Of a stretch of 33,014 bases of DNA, positions 1 to 7,266 are shown piece after piece. The stretch lies in assembly GCA_903907665.1 (NCBI GenBank), contig CAIVOW010000022.1:1-33014 (forward strand). Direction: 5' to 3'. Position numbers and translations under genes: made by a program. The stretch's first letter is position 1. Each line of letters begins with the position of its first letter. A model generated the notes under the pieces. The model saw nothing but the letters and a program-made list of their open reading frames with translations. It was not told the origin of the DNA and did not search any database. This stretch comes from an uncultured Actinomycetes bacterium (GTDB lineage Bacteria > Actinomycetota > Actinomycetes > Nanopelagicales > Nanopelagicaceae).

Positions 1-1333
1 CAAGCTCAACTTTACGAGTTTCATCCTTAGCCACAACCCATGGTGCTTTCTCTGTTACAAATCCATTAACTTGCTTACAGAACTCCATAACCGCATTAAT
101 TCCACCTTGAAAATCTAGTGCGCAAATTGCTAAATCAGCTTTCAGAACTGTTTCTTCTAGCGACTTTTGCAAGGCTGATTCTTGTGCAATTGCAGGAATA
201 ACTCCGCCACAATATTTCTCAATCATGGCAATCAGCCGTGAAGCTAGATTCCCAAAATCATTTGCCAGTTCACTTGTATATCGTGCGTTCATATCTTCCC
301 ATGAAAAAGATCCGTCTTGGCCAAACGGAATTGCACGTAAGAAATAATATCTAAAAGCATCTACACCAAAATGATCAGTGATGTCAGCCGGAGCAATGCC
401 TGTAAGTTTGCTCTTGCTCATCTTCTCTCCACCTACAAGTAACCAGCCGTGGGCGAAAACTTTTCTTGGCACCGGCAAGCCCGCTGCCATCAACATCGCA
501 GGCCAAATAACGGCATGAAAACGCAGAATATCTTTCCCTACCAAGTGCACGTCGCAAGGCCAAGTATCCGCAAATTTCTTTCCACCTTCGGAAGCGGGAT
601 CATCGCCAAGCCCTACTGCAGTCGCATAATTTAGGAGCGCATCAAACCAAACATAAATAACTTGGTCGGTATCCCAAGGAACAGGAATACCCCAATCAAA
701 AGTAGAGCGTGAGATAGATAAATCTCTCACTCCACTCTCTAAAAATGCGACAACTTCATTGCGAGCACTTGCCGGTTCGCACGATTCCGGATTATTTTTA
801 TAGTGTTCTAGAAGCTGTGGAACAAAAGCTGAAAGCTTAAAAAACCAATTATCTTCAGATAACATCTCGACTGGACGGCCATGGATTTTACATTTACCTT
901 CATCTAAGTCGCCAGGCAGTTTGAATTCTTCGCAGCCAATGCAATATGGGCCTTCAAACTTTCCTGCATAGATATAGCCGTTATCTTTTAATAATTGCAT
1001 AAACCGCTGAACGCGCTCTTCATGGCGAGGTTCAGTAGTGCGGATGAAATCATCGTTTGCAATATTTAACGCTTTCCAGTTTGGCTTCCAGGCCTCTTCA
1101 ACAAGTCGATCACACCACTCTTGAGGAGAGACCTTATTGTCGTTGGCGGTATTCATGACTTTCTCGCCATGCTCATCTGTGCCAGTTAAAAACCAAACAG
1201 ACTCACCTTTTTGGCGATGCCAACGCGTAAGAACGTCCCCGGCGACAGTTGTGTACGCATGCCCAATATGAGGGGCATCATTCACATAATAAATGGGGGT
1301 CGTTAAGTAAAACGACTTTTGCGTTGATGTCAT
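1..1333 (-). CDS. metG: Methionyl-tRNA synthetase (C-terminus beyond window)
   Basis: Charges tRNA-Met with methionine in the cytoplasm. I translated the minus strand from ATG at 1331-1333. It opens MTSTQKSFYLTTPIYYVNDA, followed by the class I HIGH motif (PHIGHAYTT) and TGTDEHGEK. A zinc-knuckle region has CIGC and, further on, CKIHG. KMSKS appears as GGEKMSKSK, and the anticodon-binding domain begins after that. 444 codons are present with no stop, so the gene runs off the left edge and lacks perhaps 60-100 residues. It lies 9 nt downstream of the rsmI stop, but a TAAGAT -10 exactly 6 nt before the ATG suggests its own leaderless promoter. Family identity is very secure. Confidence 0.97.
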   Translation of the reverse strand, partial: MTSTQKSFYLTTPIYYVNDAPHIGHAYTTVAGDVLTRWHRQKGESVWFLTGTDEHGEKVMNTANDNKVSPQEWCDRLVEEAWKPNWKALNIANDDFIRTTEPRHEERVQRFMQLLKDNGYIYAGKFEGPYCIGCEEFKLPGDLDEGKCKIHGRPVEMLSEDNWFFKLSAFVPQLLEHYKNNPESCEPASARNEVVAFLESGVRDLSISRSTFDWGIPVPWDTDQVIYVWFDALLNYATAVGLGDDPASEGGKKFADTWPCDVHLVGKDILRFHAVIWPAMLMAAGLPVPRKVFAHGWLLVGGEKMSKSKLTGIAPADITDHFGVDAFRYYFLRAIPFGQDGSFSWEDMNARYTSELANDFGNLASRLIAMIEKYCGGVIPAIAQESALQKSLEETVLKADLAICALDFQGGINAVMEFCKQVNGFVTEKAPWVVAKDETRKVEL

Positions 1334-1339
1334 TAGGGA

Positions 1340-1345
1340 ATCTTA
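1340..1345 (-). promoter_or_regulatory. -10 element of metG (leaderless)
   Basis: On the minus strand TAAGAT is followed by TCCCTA and then the metG ATG, so transcription should begin at or next to the start codon. The TAA of the -10 is also the stop codon of rsmI. No clear -35 is visible. Confidence 0.5.
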
Positions 1346-2194
1346 TCCTTTTTTATTATTGGTTTTTTGACTCACCATTGCATCAAATACCGTGCGCTTT
1401 GCTACACCGACCTCTTTCGCAACGGCAGCGATAGCCTCTTTTCGCGCCTCACCAGCCGACTCTCGTACCAGAACTTTGCTCACAAGCTCATCATCCGTGA
1501 AAGTTCGAGATTCTGGGTTAAATCCCTCAATAACAATTGTTAACTCACCTAATATTTCTTTAGATAGAGCCCAATCCAAAATTTCACGTATCGGACCTCG
1601 CGCAACTTCTTCATATGTCTTAGTCATTTCTCGGCAAACAGCAATGCTTCGATCGGCACCAAAAGCTTTTTCCATATCTTGAAGTGATTCAACTAAGCGA
1701 TGTGGTGCTTCAAAAATGATTATGGTTCGTTCTTCTTCGGCGCGAGCTTCATACCAGGCAAGTCGAGTACCTGAACTCCGGGGAGGAAAACCATCAAAAC
1801 AAAAAGTGTCGCTCGGGAGGCCAGAAAGTAAAAGGGCTGTAGTTACCGCACTTGGCCCGGGCAGTACCTGAATCTGAATTTTTCTACTAACAGCTTCGCG
1901 CACCAATCGATATCCTGGATCACTAATGCCGGGCATCCCAGCATCACTCACAACCAAGAGATCTTTACCTGTTTCAAGAATTTCAATTAAACCCGAAAGC
2001 CGTTCGATTTCATTACCTTCAAAAAAGGATATTACTTTTGCTTGGTGTCGAATCCCTAAGTCCTGGCATAACCGTGCAAAGCGACGCGAATCCTCGGCCG
2101 CAACATATTCGACAGATTCAATACATTCTTTGAGTCGAGTCGAAGCATCACCAGAGTTACCCAATGGAATAGCGGCCAGTATTAACACCGACAT
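1343..2194 (-). CDS. rsmI: 16S rRNA (cytidine-1402-2'-O)-methyltransferase RsmI
   Basis: A SAM-dependent methyltransferase that modifies C1402 of 16S rRNA in the decoding centre. The 283-residue product has the tetrapyrrole-methylase fold signatures: AEDSR at residues 33-37, SDAGMPGISDPG at 83-94 and LPGPSA at 111-116, plus a C-terminal helical extension. Length matches the family. ATG at 2192-2194 gives MSVLILAAIPLGN, the usual N-terminus. It faces pmt across 26 nt; the minus-strand reading of the shared TAGGCTA element (TAGCCT) lies 15 nt upstream, so the leader would be very short and has no Shine-Dalgarno. The rsmI-metG and rsmI/pmt neighbourhood is conserved in actinobacteria. Confidence 0.95.
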   Translation of the reverse strand: MSVLILAAIPLGNSGDASTRLKECIESVEYVAAEDSRRFARLCQDLGIRHQAKVISFFEGNEIERLSGLIEILETGKDLLVVSDAGMPGISDPGYRLVREAVSRKIQIQVLPGPSAVTTALLLSGLPSDTFCFDGFPPRSSGTRLAWYEARAEEERTIIIFEAPHRLVESLQDMEKAFGADRSIAVCREMTKTYEEVARGPIREILDWALSKEILGELTIVIEGFNPESRTFTDDELVSKVLVRESAGEARKEAIAAVAKEVGVAKRTVFDAMVSQKTNNKKG

Positions 2195-2208
2195 ATTCTC
2201 GCAGGCTC

Positions 2209-2215
2209 TAGGCTA
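2209..2215. promoter_or_regulatory. Symmetric -10 (TANNNTA) between rsmI and pmt
   Basis: TAGGCTA reads as a -10 on both strands (TAGGCT to the right, TAGCCT to the left). Rightward, AAGCAC (6 nt) separates it from the pmt ATG at 2221, which implies a leaderless pmt transcript. Confidence 0.5.
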
Positions 2216-2220
2216 AGCAC

Positions 2221-3564
2221 ATGACCGTATCTCTAGCGAAGGCCAAAAATGGCCTCACCGCCTTAGGGTTCACGCTCCTCGCCCTCGCATTTCGCTTATG
2301 GAACGTAGGTAGCCCAAAGGGATTCATCTTTGACGAGCTCTACTACGCAAATAACGCGCACTCCCTCATAAAGCATGGTGTTGAGCTACACGGGGATGGC
2401 CAACCAGAATTTATCGTGCACCCGCCAGTAGGCAAATGGCTTATTGGGTTAGGAATAAAACTCTTTGGGTTTAACGAATTTGGTTGGCGATTTGCATCAG
2501 CAGTTGTCGGGTCTCTTGCCGTTGGATTAATTTACTTGGCTGCAAAAGAACTATTTAATAATTACTTCCTTTCGTGCACCGCGGCAATTTTGACGATTCT
2601 AGATGGAATTCATTTGGTGCTTTCTCGCACTGCACTTTTGGATATATTCCTCATGTTCTTCATTCTCCTCGCTTTTTATCTCATTCTTATTAGTAAACCT
2701 TGGTTGGCTTCACTATCCATAGGTCTTGCGCTCGCAACTAAATGGAGCGGTATTTACTACATAGTCGCCTTTGGAGCATTTTTACTTTATTCAGATTACC
2801 GCCAAGAAAAAGCGCTAGAAACTGAACACCCTATTCGTGAAGTGGCAATAAGAAAATTATGGAAGCGTTTTATTCAATTTGCAGTTATTCCAATCGCGAC
2901 ATATATCGCTTCGTGGGCAGGTTGGTTCATCACATCTACAGGATGGGATCGGAGCTGGTCAGGTTCGGCTGTTAAATCTTTTATTCACTACCACGCTGAA
3001 ATGTGGAACTTTCATACTCATCTGACTACGAGTCATCCATATGCAGCCAATCCATGGAATTGGCTCTTCATGGGTAGGCCTACTTCGTTCTTTTATGCCA
3101 CGCCTAAAGGTTGTGGGACTTCATCGTGCTCGCAAGAAATTTTTGCACTTGGCACGCCGATTTTATGGTGGACCGGCCTGATTGCACTGTTCATAACATT
3201 TGGATACTGGGTAGCTCGTCGCGAATGGCAGAGTGGATTAATTCTGCTTAGCCTCGCTGCTGGATATGCTCCATGGTTCTTAATTCAAAAACGCACAATG
3301 TTTACTTTTTATGCAATTGTTTTCGAACCATTTTTAATTTTGCTAATTGTCTTCGCTATTTCTAAATTCCTTGAATCTGGGGAGTCGGAAGAATCAGAAG
3401 AGTCAGAAGAGGAGAACGTAGTTCGGCCCTGGCGTTTATACGTTGTATATGGCTATATTGTTTTGGTTGCGCTCAATTTTTGGTATTTCCTACCACTTTA
3501 TATTGGGAACATAATTAGTTACAGCTCTTGGTTTCATCATATGTGGCTGCCTTCTTGGATTTAA
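2221..3564 (+). CDS. pmt: Dolichyl/polyprenyl-phosphate-mannose--protein mannosyltransferase
   Basis: A polytopic GT39 membrane glycosyltransferase that transfers mannose from polyprenyl-phosphomannose to Ser/Thr of exported proteins. At 447 residues it is close to other actinobacterial Pmt proteins. The first extracytoplasmic loop carries the acidic motif FDELYY (residues 37-42, D38/E39) and HPPVGKW (67-73), both hallmarks of the family. Many hydrophobic segments follow, ending in a Trp-rich C-terminus (MWLPSWI). An acidic Glu/Ser run near residues 385-399 lies in the loop before the last membrane segments. No Shine-Dalgarno precedes the ATG; a TAGGCT -10 lies exactly 6 nt upstream. It converges on glpR with only 3 nt between the stop codons. 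Secreted targets could include the binding proteins or cyclophilin encoded in this window, which is speculation. Confidence 0.93.
   Translation: MTVSLAKAKNGLTALGFTLLALAFRLWNVGSPKGFIFDELYYANNAHSLIKHGVELHGDGQPEFIVHPPVGKWLIGLGIKLFGFNEFGWRFASAVVGSLAVGLIYLAAKELFNNYFLSCTAAILTILDGIHLVLSRTALLDIFLMFFILLAFYLILISKPWLASLSIGLALATKWSGIYYIVAFGAFLLYSDYRQEKALETEHPIREVAIRKLWKRFIQFAVIPIATYIASWAGWFITSTGWDRSWSGSAVKSFIHYHAEMWNFHTHLTTSHPYAANPWNWLFMGRPTSFFYATPKGCGTSSCSQEIFALGTPILWWTGLIALFITFGYWVARREWQSGLILLSLAAGYAPWFLIQKRTMFTFYAIVFEPFLILLIVFAISKFLESGESEESEESEEENVVRPWRLYVVYGYIVLVALNFWYFLPLYIGNIISYSSWFHHMWLPSWI
3373..3417 (+). repeat. Low-complexity Glu/Ser-coding repeat inside pmt
   Basis: Imperfect tandem GAATCA/GAGTCA-type units encode an E/S-rich run (pattern ESxESEESEESEEE) in the hydrophilic loop before the last membrane segments of Pmt. 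It looks like slippage-prone DNA; the reading frame stays open. Confidence 0.7.
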
Positions 3565-3567
3565 AAT

Positions 3568-4305
3568 TTACTCGTTAACAGCCCGTCCATTATCTTTGGC
3601 AGCAGCCTCAGCAAGTTCTTGATCAAATAGCTCACTTCGCGCGGGAACATCAAGCGCTTTAAGCAACTCTTGCTCAGCACTCCATACGCCTGGAATTGTG
3701 AGATCAATAATGCGCTTCGGGGTAATCGCCTTCGCCGCAGTTGTGTATGTAGGTCGCGGGACACTTACTGGATCCCAACCAGGTTCACCTTTAGGAATCA
3801 CAACTACACCAGAACGTTCAGCTCGCTCTGAAAGTGGGATCCAATGATCGTTCTCACCTTGTGTATGTGGATTTTGTGAATAACTAAGTGGCGAGGTTCG
3901 AATTGGTGTCTGCGTAATTTTCTCTATTGCCTTTAGGCGTCGTATTTTAAGTTGTGATGCAACAACTTGCCGGCGAACATTTACAAAATAAATTGCAAGC
4001 GCGGAAAAGGGGATAAGAAGCATTGACCATGCGATAAAACCTAGAACCGCAATTATGAATGAAGCCACAAAAAGAGCCGTCAGCCCAGAAAAAATAGTTC
4101 TTCGTTGCGTGATTTGCTTTCGTTGTCTCTCTTTTTCTTCAATATCTGGCAGGAAGGAGGTGGACTGTGAACCTACAACTTTCATTGCCGTTTTGAATTT
4201 TTCGCCACTTCGCCCAGACGAATCATCGTGGGTGGATATCCATCGTGGAAGAAAATATGCGACCCACATACCAATGATGATGAGGTAGATGAGCCCAGAT
4301 GCCAT
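3568..4305 (-). CDS. glpR: GlpR/SepX-like membrane protein, divisome-associated
   Basis: A 245-residue membrane protein. Residues 3-20 form an N-terminal membrane segment ending in LPRW, then a charged stretch with HDDSSGRSGEKF. Residues 71-110 hold two adjacent hydrophobic segments, and a soluble tail of about 130 residues ends with PGVWSAEQ and a charged helix. This layout, together with its place two genes from glp with a GNAT between, matches the conserved actinobacterial locus whose products are GlpR (membrane receptor of the gephyrin-like Glp, Corynebacterium) and SepX (Streptomyces septation). There is no enzymatic motif. ATG at 4303-4305 has no Shine-Dalgarno but has TATTTT exactly 6 nt upstream, so it is probably leaderless with its own promoter in the 58-nt gap after rimJ. 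Assignment rests mainly on synteny and topology, because the tail is poorly conserved. Confidence 0.72.
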   Translation of the reverse strand: MASGLIYLIIIGMWVAYFLPRWISTHDDSSGRSGEKFKTAMKVVGSQSTSFLPDIEEKERQRKQITQRRTIFSGLTALFVASFIIAVLGFIAWSMLLIPFSALAIYFVNVRRQVVASQLKIRRLKAIEKITQTPIRTSPLSYSQNPHTQGENDHWIPLSERAERSGVVVIPKGEPGWDPVSVPRPTYTTAAKAITPKRIIDLTIPGVWSAEQELLKALDVPARSELFDQELAEAAAKDNGRAVNE

Positions 4306-4311
4306 GGGTAA

Positions 4312-4317
4312 AAAATA
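4312..4317 (-). promoter_or_regulatory. -10 element of glpR (leaderless)
   Basis: TATTTT on the minus strand, then TTACCC, then the glpR ATG: the 6-nt spacing seen at other head genes in this window. Confidence 0.5.
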
Positions 4318-4363
4318 TCTTCTTATGACCCGAAAAATGGGGATTTAGACCACTATGTCCGTT

Positions 4364-4933
4364 TTAAATATTTGGGTTTTCTTTAACAAAAGTACTGTGG
4401 TCTCGCCAATCCCCATTGATATGTAAGTAACGAGGTCGAAGGCCTTCGTAAATGTACCCAGCCTTTTCTGCAACCTTTTGCGATGGCGAATTCTCGGGGC
4501 GCAGATTAATTTCTATCCGGTGCAGTTTCAGCTCTGTAAAAGCATAGTTTGTAAGGGCAGCGACTGCTCTGGTTGTGTATCCGCGATTGGCATATCGCTG
4601 ATCAATCCAATAACCAATATGCCCACCTCGATAAGCACCAAAGGTAACTCCGCCAAGAGTTACTTGCCCAATAAATCTCTCTTGGGCTGTCTCTTTGACC
4701 CAGAGCCCAAATGAATAAGATCGCCCGGCTCGAGCTTCTTTGTTTTGGAAATGAATCATTTCTGAATAGGTCGGCAGCGGACTTTGACCTTCAATGTCGG
4801 GACGAGTCGCCTCCCACTCATTTAGCCAATCTCGATTAACTCGTCGTACCTGATTCCAAATATCTCGATCTCGATAACGCAATAAACGAAGCGTGATTTC
4901 CTGATCTTGAATCTGTGGTCCCCGAAAGAACAT
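4364..4933 (-). CDS. rimJ: RimJ/RimL-type GNAT N-acetyltransferase
   Basis: A 189-residue GNAT protein predicted to acetylate the N-terminal amine of a ribosomal or other protein using acetyl-CoA. Features visible are the early ITLRLLRYRDRD strand-helix unit, GYWIDQRYANRGYTTRAV (the acetyl-CoA-binding QxxGxG-like loop in the RimJ form) and LHRIEINLRPENSPSQKVAEKAGYIYEG, the typical RimJ C-terminal signature. Its start overlaps the glp stop by one base (TAATG), so it is translationally coupled to glp. The glp-rimJ-glpR order is the conserved actinobacterial one. RimJ is the traditional name; the actual substrate cannot be read from sequence. Confidence 0.88.
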   Translation of the reverse strand: MFFRGPQIQDQEITLRLLRYRDRDIWNQVRRVNRDWLNEWEATRPDIEGQSPLPTYSEMIHFQNKEARAGRSYSFGLWVKETAQERFIGQVTLGGVTFGAYRGGHIGYWIDQRYANRGYTTRAVAALTNYAFTELKLHRIEINLRPENSPSQKVAEKAGYIYEGLRPRYLHINGDWRDHSTFVKENPNI

Positions 4934-5847
4934 TAGGTGGCTCGCTCTAGCAGGATGACATCCACGATTTCACCCTTTACCGCGCCAGGTGAGTCCCCGG
5001 CAATAGCTATGAGCCCTTGGGCATCTGAAAGCGTTGCCAAAGTTTCTTGGTCTGCCAGCGCCGTCACTGTTAATTTTCCATTTTGAACAATCGAAGCTCG
5101 CACAAGTGATGTTGTACCAATCGGAGACTCAATATCGTGCGTAAGGGTAGCTTTCAAAATAGTACGGTGAATATTTGCAGCTCCAAGCATTGTACGAATC
5201 ATTGGACGAACGAAGAGTTCGGCAGAAAGATAGGCTGCGATTGGATCTCCAGGAAGTGTTATCACCGGAGTTTTATCAGGCCCAATTGTTCCAAAATTAT
5301 GGCGTCCGCTATTTTCAATATTTGGAATAACTGTCGTTATTTCACCCATTTCACTTAGTACGGCGGTAATTAAATCAAAAGATTCATCTTGGCTTTCGCC
5401 ACTAATCACAATGAGGTCGGCCCGAACCAGCTGATCCTCGATAACCATTTTGAGTTGCTCATGATTTTCTGGAATCGAATGGACTCGATAGCCCATCGCT
5501 CCAGCCTCTTTCACAGCCGTGGTCAACATCCAAGAGTTTGACTCGTATTCATCTTCGGAATCTTCTAACCGATTACCGGGCTCGACTAAATCATCGCCAG
5601 CAGAAATGACAACAACGCGTGGGTGTGGTCTTGTCGGAAGATGGTCTAAACCAATTGAAGCGGCTAAGCCAATCTGGGTTGAACGAATTCTTGAGCCTTT
5701 TTTCAGAACATGGCGATCTCCAGCATAAATATCTTCGGCAAGAGTCGCTCCGTGTGCATCCAAGAGCGGCATATCAAATGATTCAAGTGGGGTCGAAATC
5801 GCCAAGAGTTGAACGAGAAATTCATTCACCCCTAATTGCTTTTTCAT
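4933..5847 (-). CDS. glp: Shortened gephyrin/MoeA-like protein Glp lacking domain II
   Basis: A homologue of molybdopterin molybdenumtransferase MoeA and of the corynebacterial division protein Glp, but only 304 residues against about 400. The N-terminal helix and HGATLAEDIYA (residues 32-42) run straight into GDRHVLKKGSRI (43-54), which in MoeA lies about 100 residues later, so domain II with its MDGYA segment is absent. The molybdopterin-binding-fold domain remains (PRVVVISAGDDLVEPG, YESN, LPGDP at 198-202), but the SGGxSxG loop is degraded to SGESQDES (149-156). A domain IV-like tail is present. The product is therefore probably catalytically dead and kept for FtsZ/GlpR interaction. I chose ATG 5845-5847, preceded by AAGG at 7 nt (5855-5858), over an in-frame TTG two codons upstream. 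Confidence 0.82.
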   Translation of the reverse strand: MKKQLGVNEFLVQLLAISTPLESFDMPLLDAHGATLAEDIYAGDRHVLKKGSRIRSTQIGLAASIGLDHLPTRPHPRVVVISAGDDLVEPGNRLEDSEDEYESNSWMLTTAVKEAGAMGYRVHSIPENHEQLKMVIEDQLVRADLIVISGESQDESFDLITAVLSEMGEITTVIPNIENSGRHNFGTIGPDKTPVITLPGDPIAAYLSAELFVRPMIRTMLGAANIHRTILKATLTHDIESPIGTTSLVRASIVQNGKLTVTALADQETLATLSDAQGLIAIAGDSPGAVKGEIVDVILLERAT

Positions 5848-5854
5848 GCTCAAA

Positions 5855-5860
5855 CCTTAC
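5855..5860 (-). promoter_or_regulatory. Shine-Dalgarno of glp
   Basis: GTAAGG on the minus strand ends 7 nt before ATG 5847. It decides the ATG over the upstream TTG, and shows that glp, unlike its divergent neighbour, has a leadered mRNA. Confidence 0.55.
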
Positions 5861-5902
5861 CCACAGAGCTAGCGCTTTTCAGTTAAGCAACTCCTTTTCC
5901 CT

Positions 5903-5909
5903 TAAAGTA
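5903..5909. promoter_or_regulatory. Symmetric -10 (TANNNTA) between glp and the cyclo-ligase gene
   Basis: TAAAGTA gives TAAAGT rightward, 6 nt (AAGCCT) before the GTG of the cyclo-ligase gene, and TACTTT leftward, 56 nt before the glp ATG. Confidence 0.5.
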
Positions 5910-5914
5910 AGCCT

Positions 5915-6442
5915 GTGAGTTTAGAAACTTCCAAAGCGGCCCTACGCAAAGAATATCGCCGCTATCGCACTCAGCTTTTTATCGATGATAGCTGGCTCCA
6001 TATTCTCAACTGTAAAGAACTTGATGGAGTAACTCATGTAGCTACCTATATTTCCTATGGAGTAGAGCCTCAAACTCGCGACATCAATCTGCAACTACTA
6101 GCGAGTGGACGGGTCGTGCTAGTACCCCGCATGTTGCCCGATAAAGATCTTGAGTGGGTTGTGTGGAATGGTGAAAGTGAACCAACAGGGAACGCTTTTA
6201 CCGATAAAGAAAAAATTGGCGCCGTGATAATTCCAGCACTACACATAGATCAGGAGGGTAATCGGCTTGGTCAGGGTGGTGGCTCATACGATAGGGCCCT
6301 TGCACAATTAAGAGCTGGAAGTGTTTGGAAAATTGCACTGATTCACTACGGTGAATTAACTAGCGATGTGCTCCCACATGAACCACATGATCAGAAAGTT
6401 GATGCTGCGGCAACTCCCAATTTGGTGGTTAGGTTTAAATAA
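5915..6442 (+). CDS. 5-formyltetrahydrofolate cyclo-ligase
   Basis: Converts 5-formyl-THF to 5,10-methenyl-THF with ATP, returning a storage or inhibitory folate to the one-carbon pool used by purN, purH and folD further along. The 175-residue product has the N-terminal KAALRKEYRRYR helix, PRM (71-73), an ATP-site segment around IGAVIIPALHID, and the diagnostic GQGGGSYDR loop at 119-127. The GTG start has no Shine-Dalgarno but has TAAAGT exactly 6 nt upstream. In Mycobacterium and Streptomyces galU normally lies between this gene and glp; here it is missing and the two genes are divergent. The gene converges on birA with a 12-nt gap. Also called mthfs, fau or ygfA. Confidence 0.93.
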   Translation: MSLETSKAALRKEYRRYRTQLFIDDSWLHILNCKELDGVTHVATYISYGVEPQTRDINLQLLASGRVVLVPRMLPDKDLEWVVWNGESEPTGNAFTDKEKIGAVIIPALHIDQEGNRLGQGGGSYDRALAQLRAGSVWKIALIHYGELTSDVLPHEPHDQKVDAAATPNLVVRFK

Positions 6443-6454
6443 GTTTTTACGTAA

Positions 6455-7219
6455 TTATGTAAAGAGATGAACAACGTCACCGGAATAAATTTGGCGACCA
6501 TCTTCAAGTATTAGTTCCCCTTTTGCACCGATCTCTGTAGCGATACCCTCTTGCGCCTTCTCTTGTGTACCTTGGATTTTTACTTGCTTACCAAGTGTGT
6601 AAGAGTGATCTATATAGACGGCTGAAAAATCGACGTTGTTCTCCCACTGTGAAAATATATGTGAGAATTCTTTGAGAATATTCGCAAGGTAATTATTTCG
6701 ATCTAAATTACTTATCCCAAGTAAAGCGAGCGAAGTGGCGGTAGGTACTGGGAGCTCATGCTCACTCATAGAAAAATTAATCCCAGTTCCTATTATGACG
6801 CCTTTCTCGTGAGTCTCGGTAAGTATTCCTGCAACTTTTCCATCTCTTGCAGATTCAACCGCAAGTAAATCGTTTGGCCACTTTGTATAAAATATAGATT
6901 TTTCTTTATTTAAAACTTTTTCAAGTGCAATTCCCATGAGAAGCGGTAACCATCCCCATTCGGAACGATCACGTGTTGGTTCAACATAGAAAGAAAAGAG
7001 TAGTGACTGTGATTTATTTGCTTCAAAAGTACGATCAAGTCTGCCGCGCCCAGAACTCTGAAATTCTGCTGCAATAACTTCCCCGTGAAACGGTTTCTTC
7101 GATTTAAGATATGTTTGCGTAGAATCAATTTCATCTACAACCGATACCTGCCAGTAGCCATCTACCAGTAGGTAGGCGAGCTTCTTCACATCAAGAAGTG
7201 AGACATCTTCGCCTGTCAT
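6455..7219 (-). CDS. birA: Biotin--[acetyl-CoA carboxylase] ligase (monofunctional BirA)
   Basis: Activates biotin as biotinyl-5'-AMP and attaches it to the BCCP lysine, here presumably AccA K540 encoded 4 kb away. The 254-residue protein has no N-terminal helix-turn-helix, so it is a class I ligase without repressor function. Motifs seen: DEIDSTQTY (29-37), biotin/AMP loop GRGRLDRTF (57-65, where GRGRxGR is usual), KWPNDL (113-118), KVAGILTE and GTGINF (144-149), and a short C-terminal SH3-like domain. ATG 7217-7219 is preceded by AGGA at 6 nt, and that Shine-Dalgarno lies in the 3' arm of a hairpin. It is divergent from accD, the same arrangement as birA/accD5 in mycobacteria. Confidence 0.95.
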   Translation of the reverse strand: MTGEDVSLLDVKKLAYLLVDGYWQVSVVDEIDSTQTYLKSKKPFHGEVIAAEFQSSGRGRLDRTFEANKSQSLLFSFYVEPTRDRSEWGWLPLLMGIALEKVLNKEKSIFYTKWPNDLLAVESARDGKVAGILTETHEKGVIIGTGINFSMSEHELPVPTATSLALLGISNLDRNNYLANILKEFSHIFSQWENNVDFSAVYIDHSYTLGKQVKIQGTQEKAQEGIATEIGAKGELILEDGRQIYSGDVVHLFT

Positions 7220-7226
7220 TACATTT

Positions 7227-7241
7227 CCTATTTCTAATAGG
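7227..7241. promoter_or_regulatory. Inverted repeat between birA and accD
   Basis: CCTATTtctAATAGG is a perfect 6-bp inverted repeat with a 3-nt centre. On the birA mRNA it would form a hairpin whose 3' arm contains the AGGA ribosome binding site. On DNA it sits about where the accD -35 would be. It may be an operator or an RNA switch. Confidence 0.45.
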
Positions 7242-7254
7242 GGTCCTTCCCTAG

Positions 7255-7261
7255 TACCTTA
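7255..7261. promoter_or_regulatory. Symmetric -10 (TANNNTA) between birA and accD
   Basis: TACCTTA reads TACCTT rightward, 6 nt (AGACCC) before the accD GTG, and TAAGGT leftward towards birA (36 nt to its ATG), so ligase and carboxylase may fire from one shared element. Confidence 0.5.
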
Positions 7262-7266
7262 GACCC

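Noticed and set aside
449..634. Plus-strand short open frames across metG
   Set aside because: The minus strand encodes an uninterrupted methionyl-tRNA synthetase with HIGH and KMSKS motifs.
6443..6460. TTTAC/GTAAA hairpin as terminator between the cyclo-ligase gene and birA
   Set aside because: AT-only short stem with a wobble and no following T tract; too weak to call.
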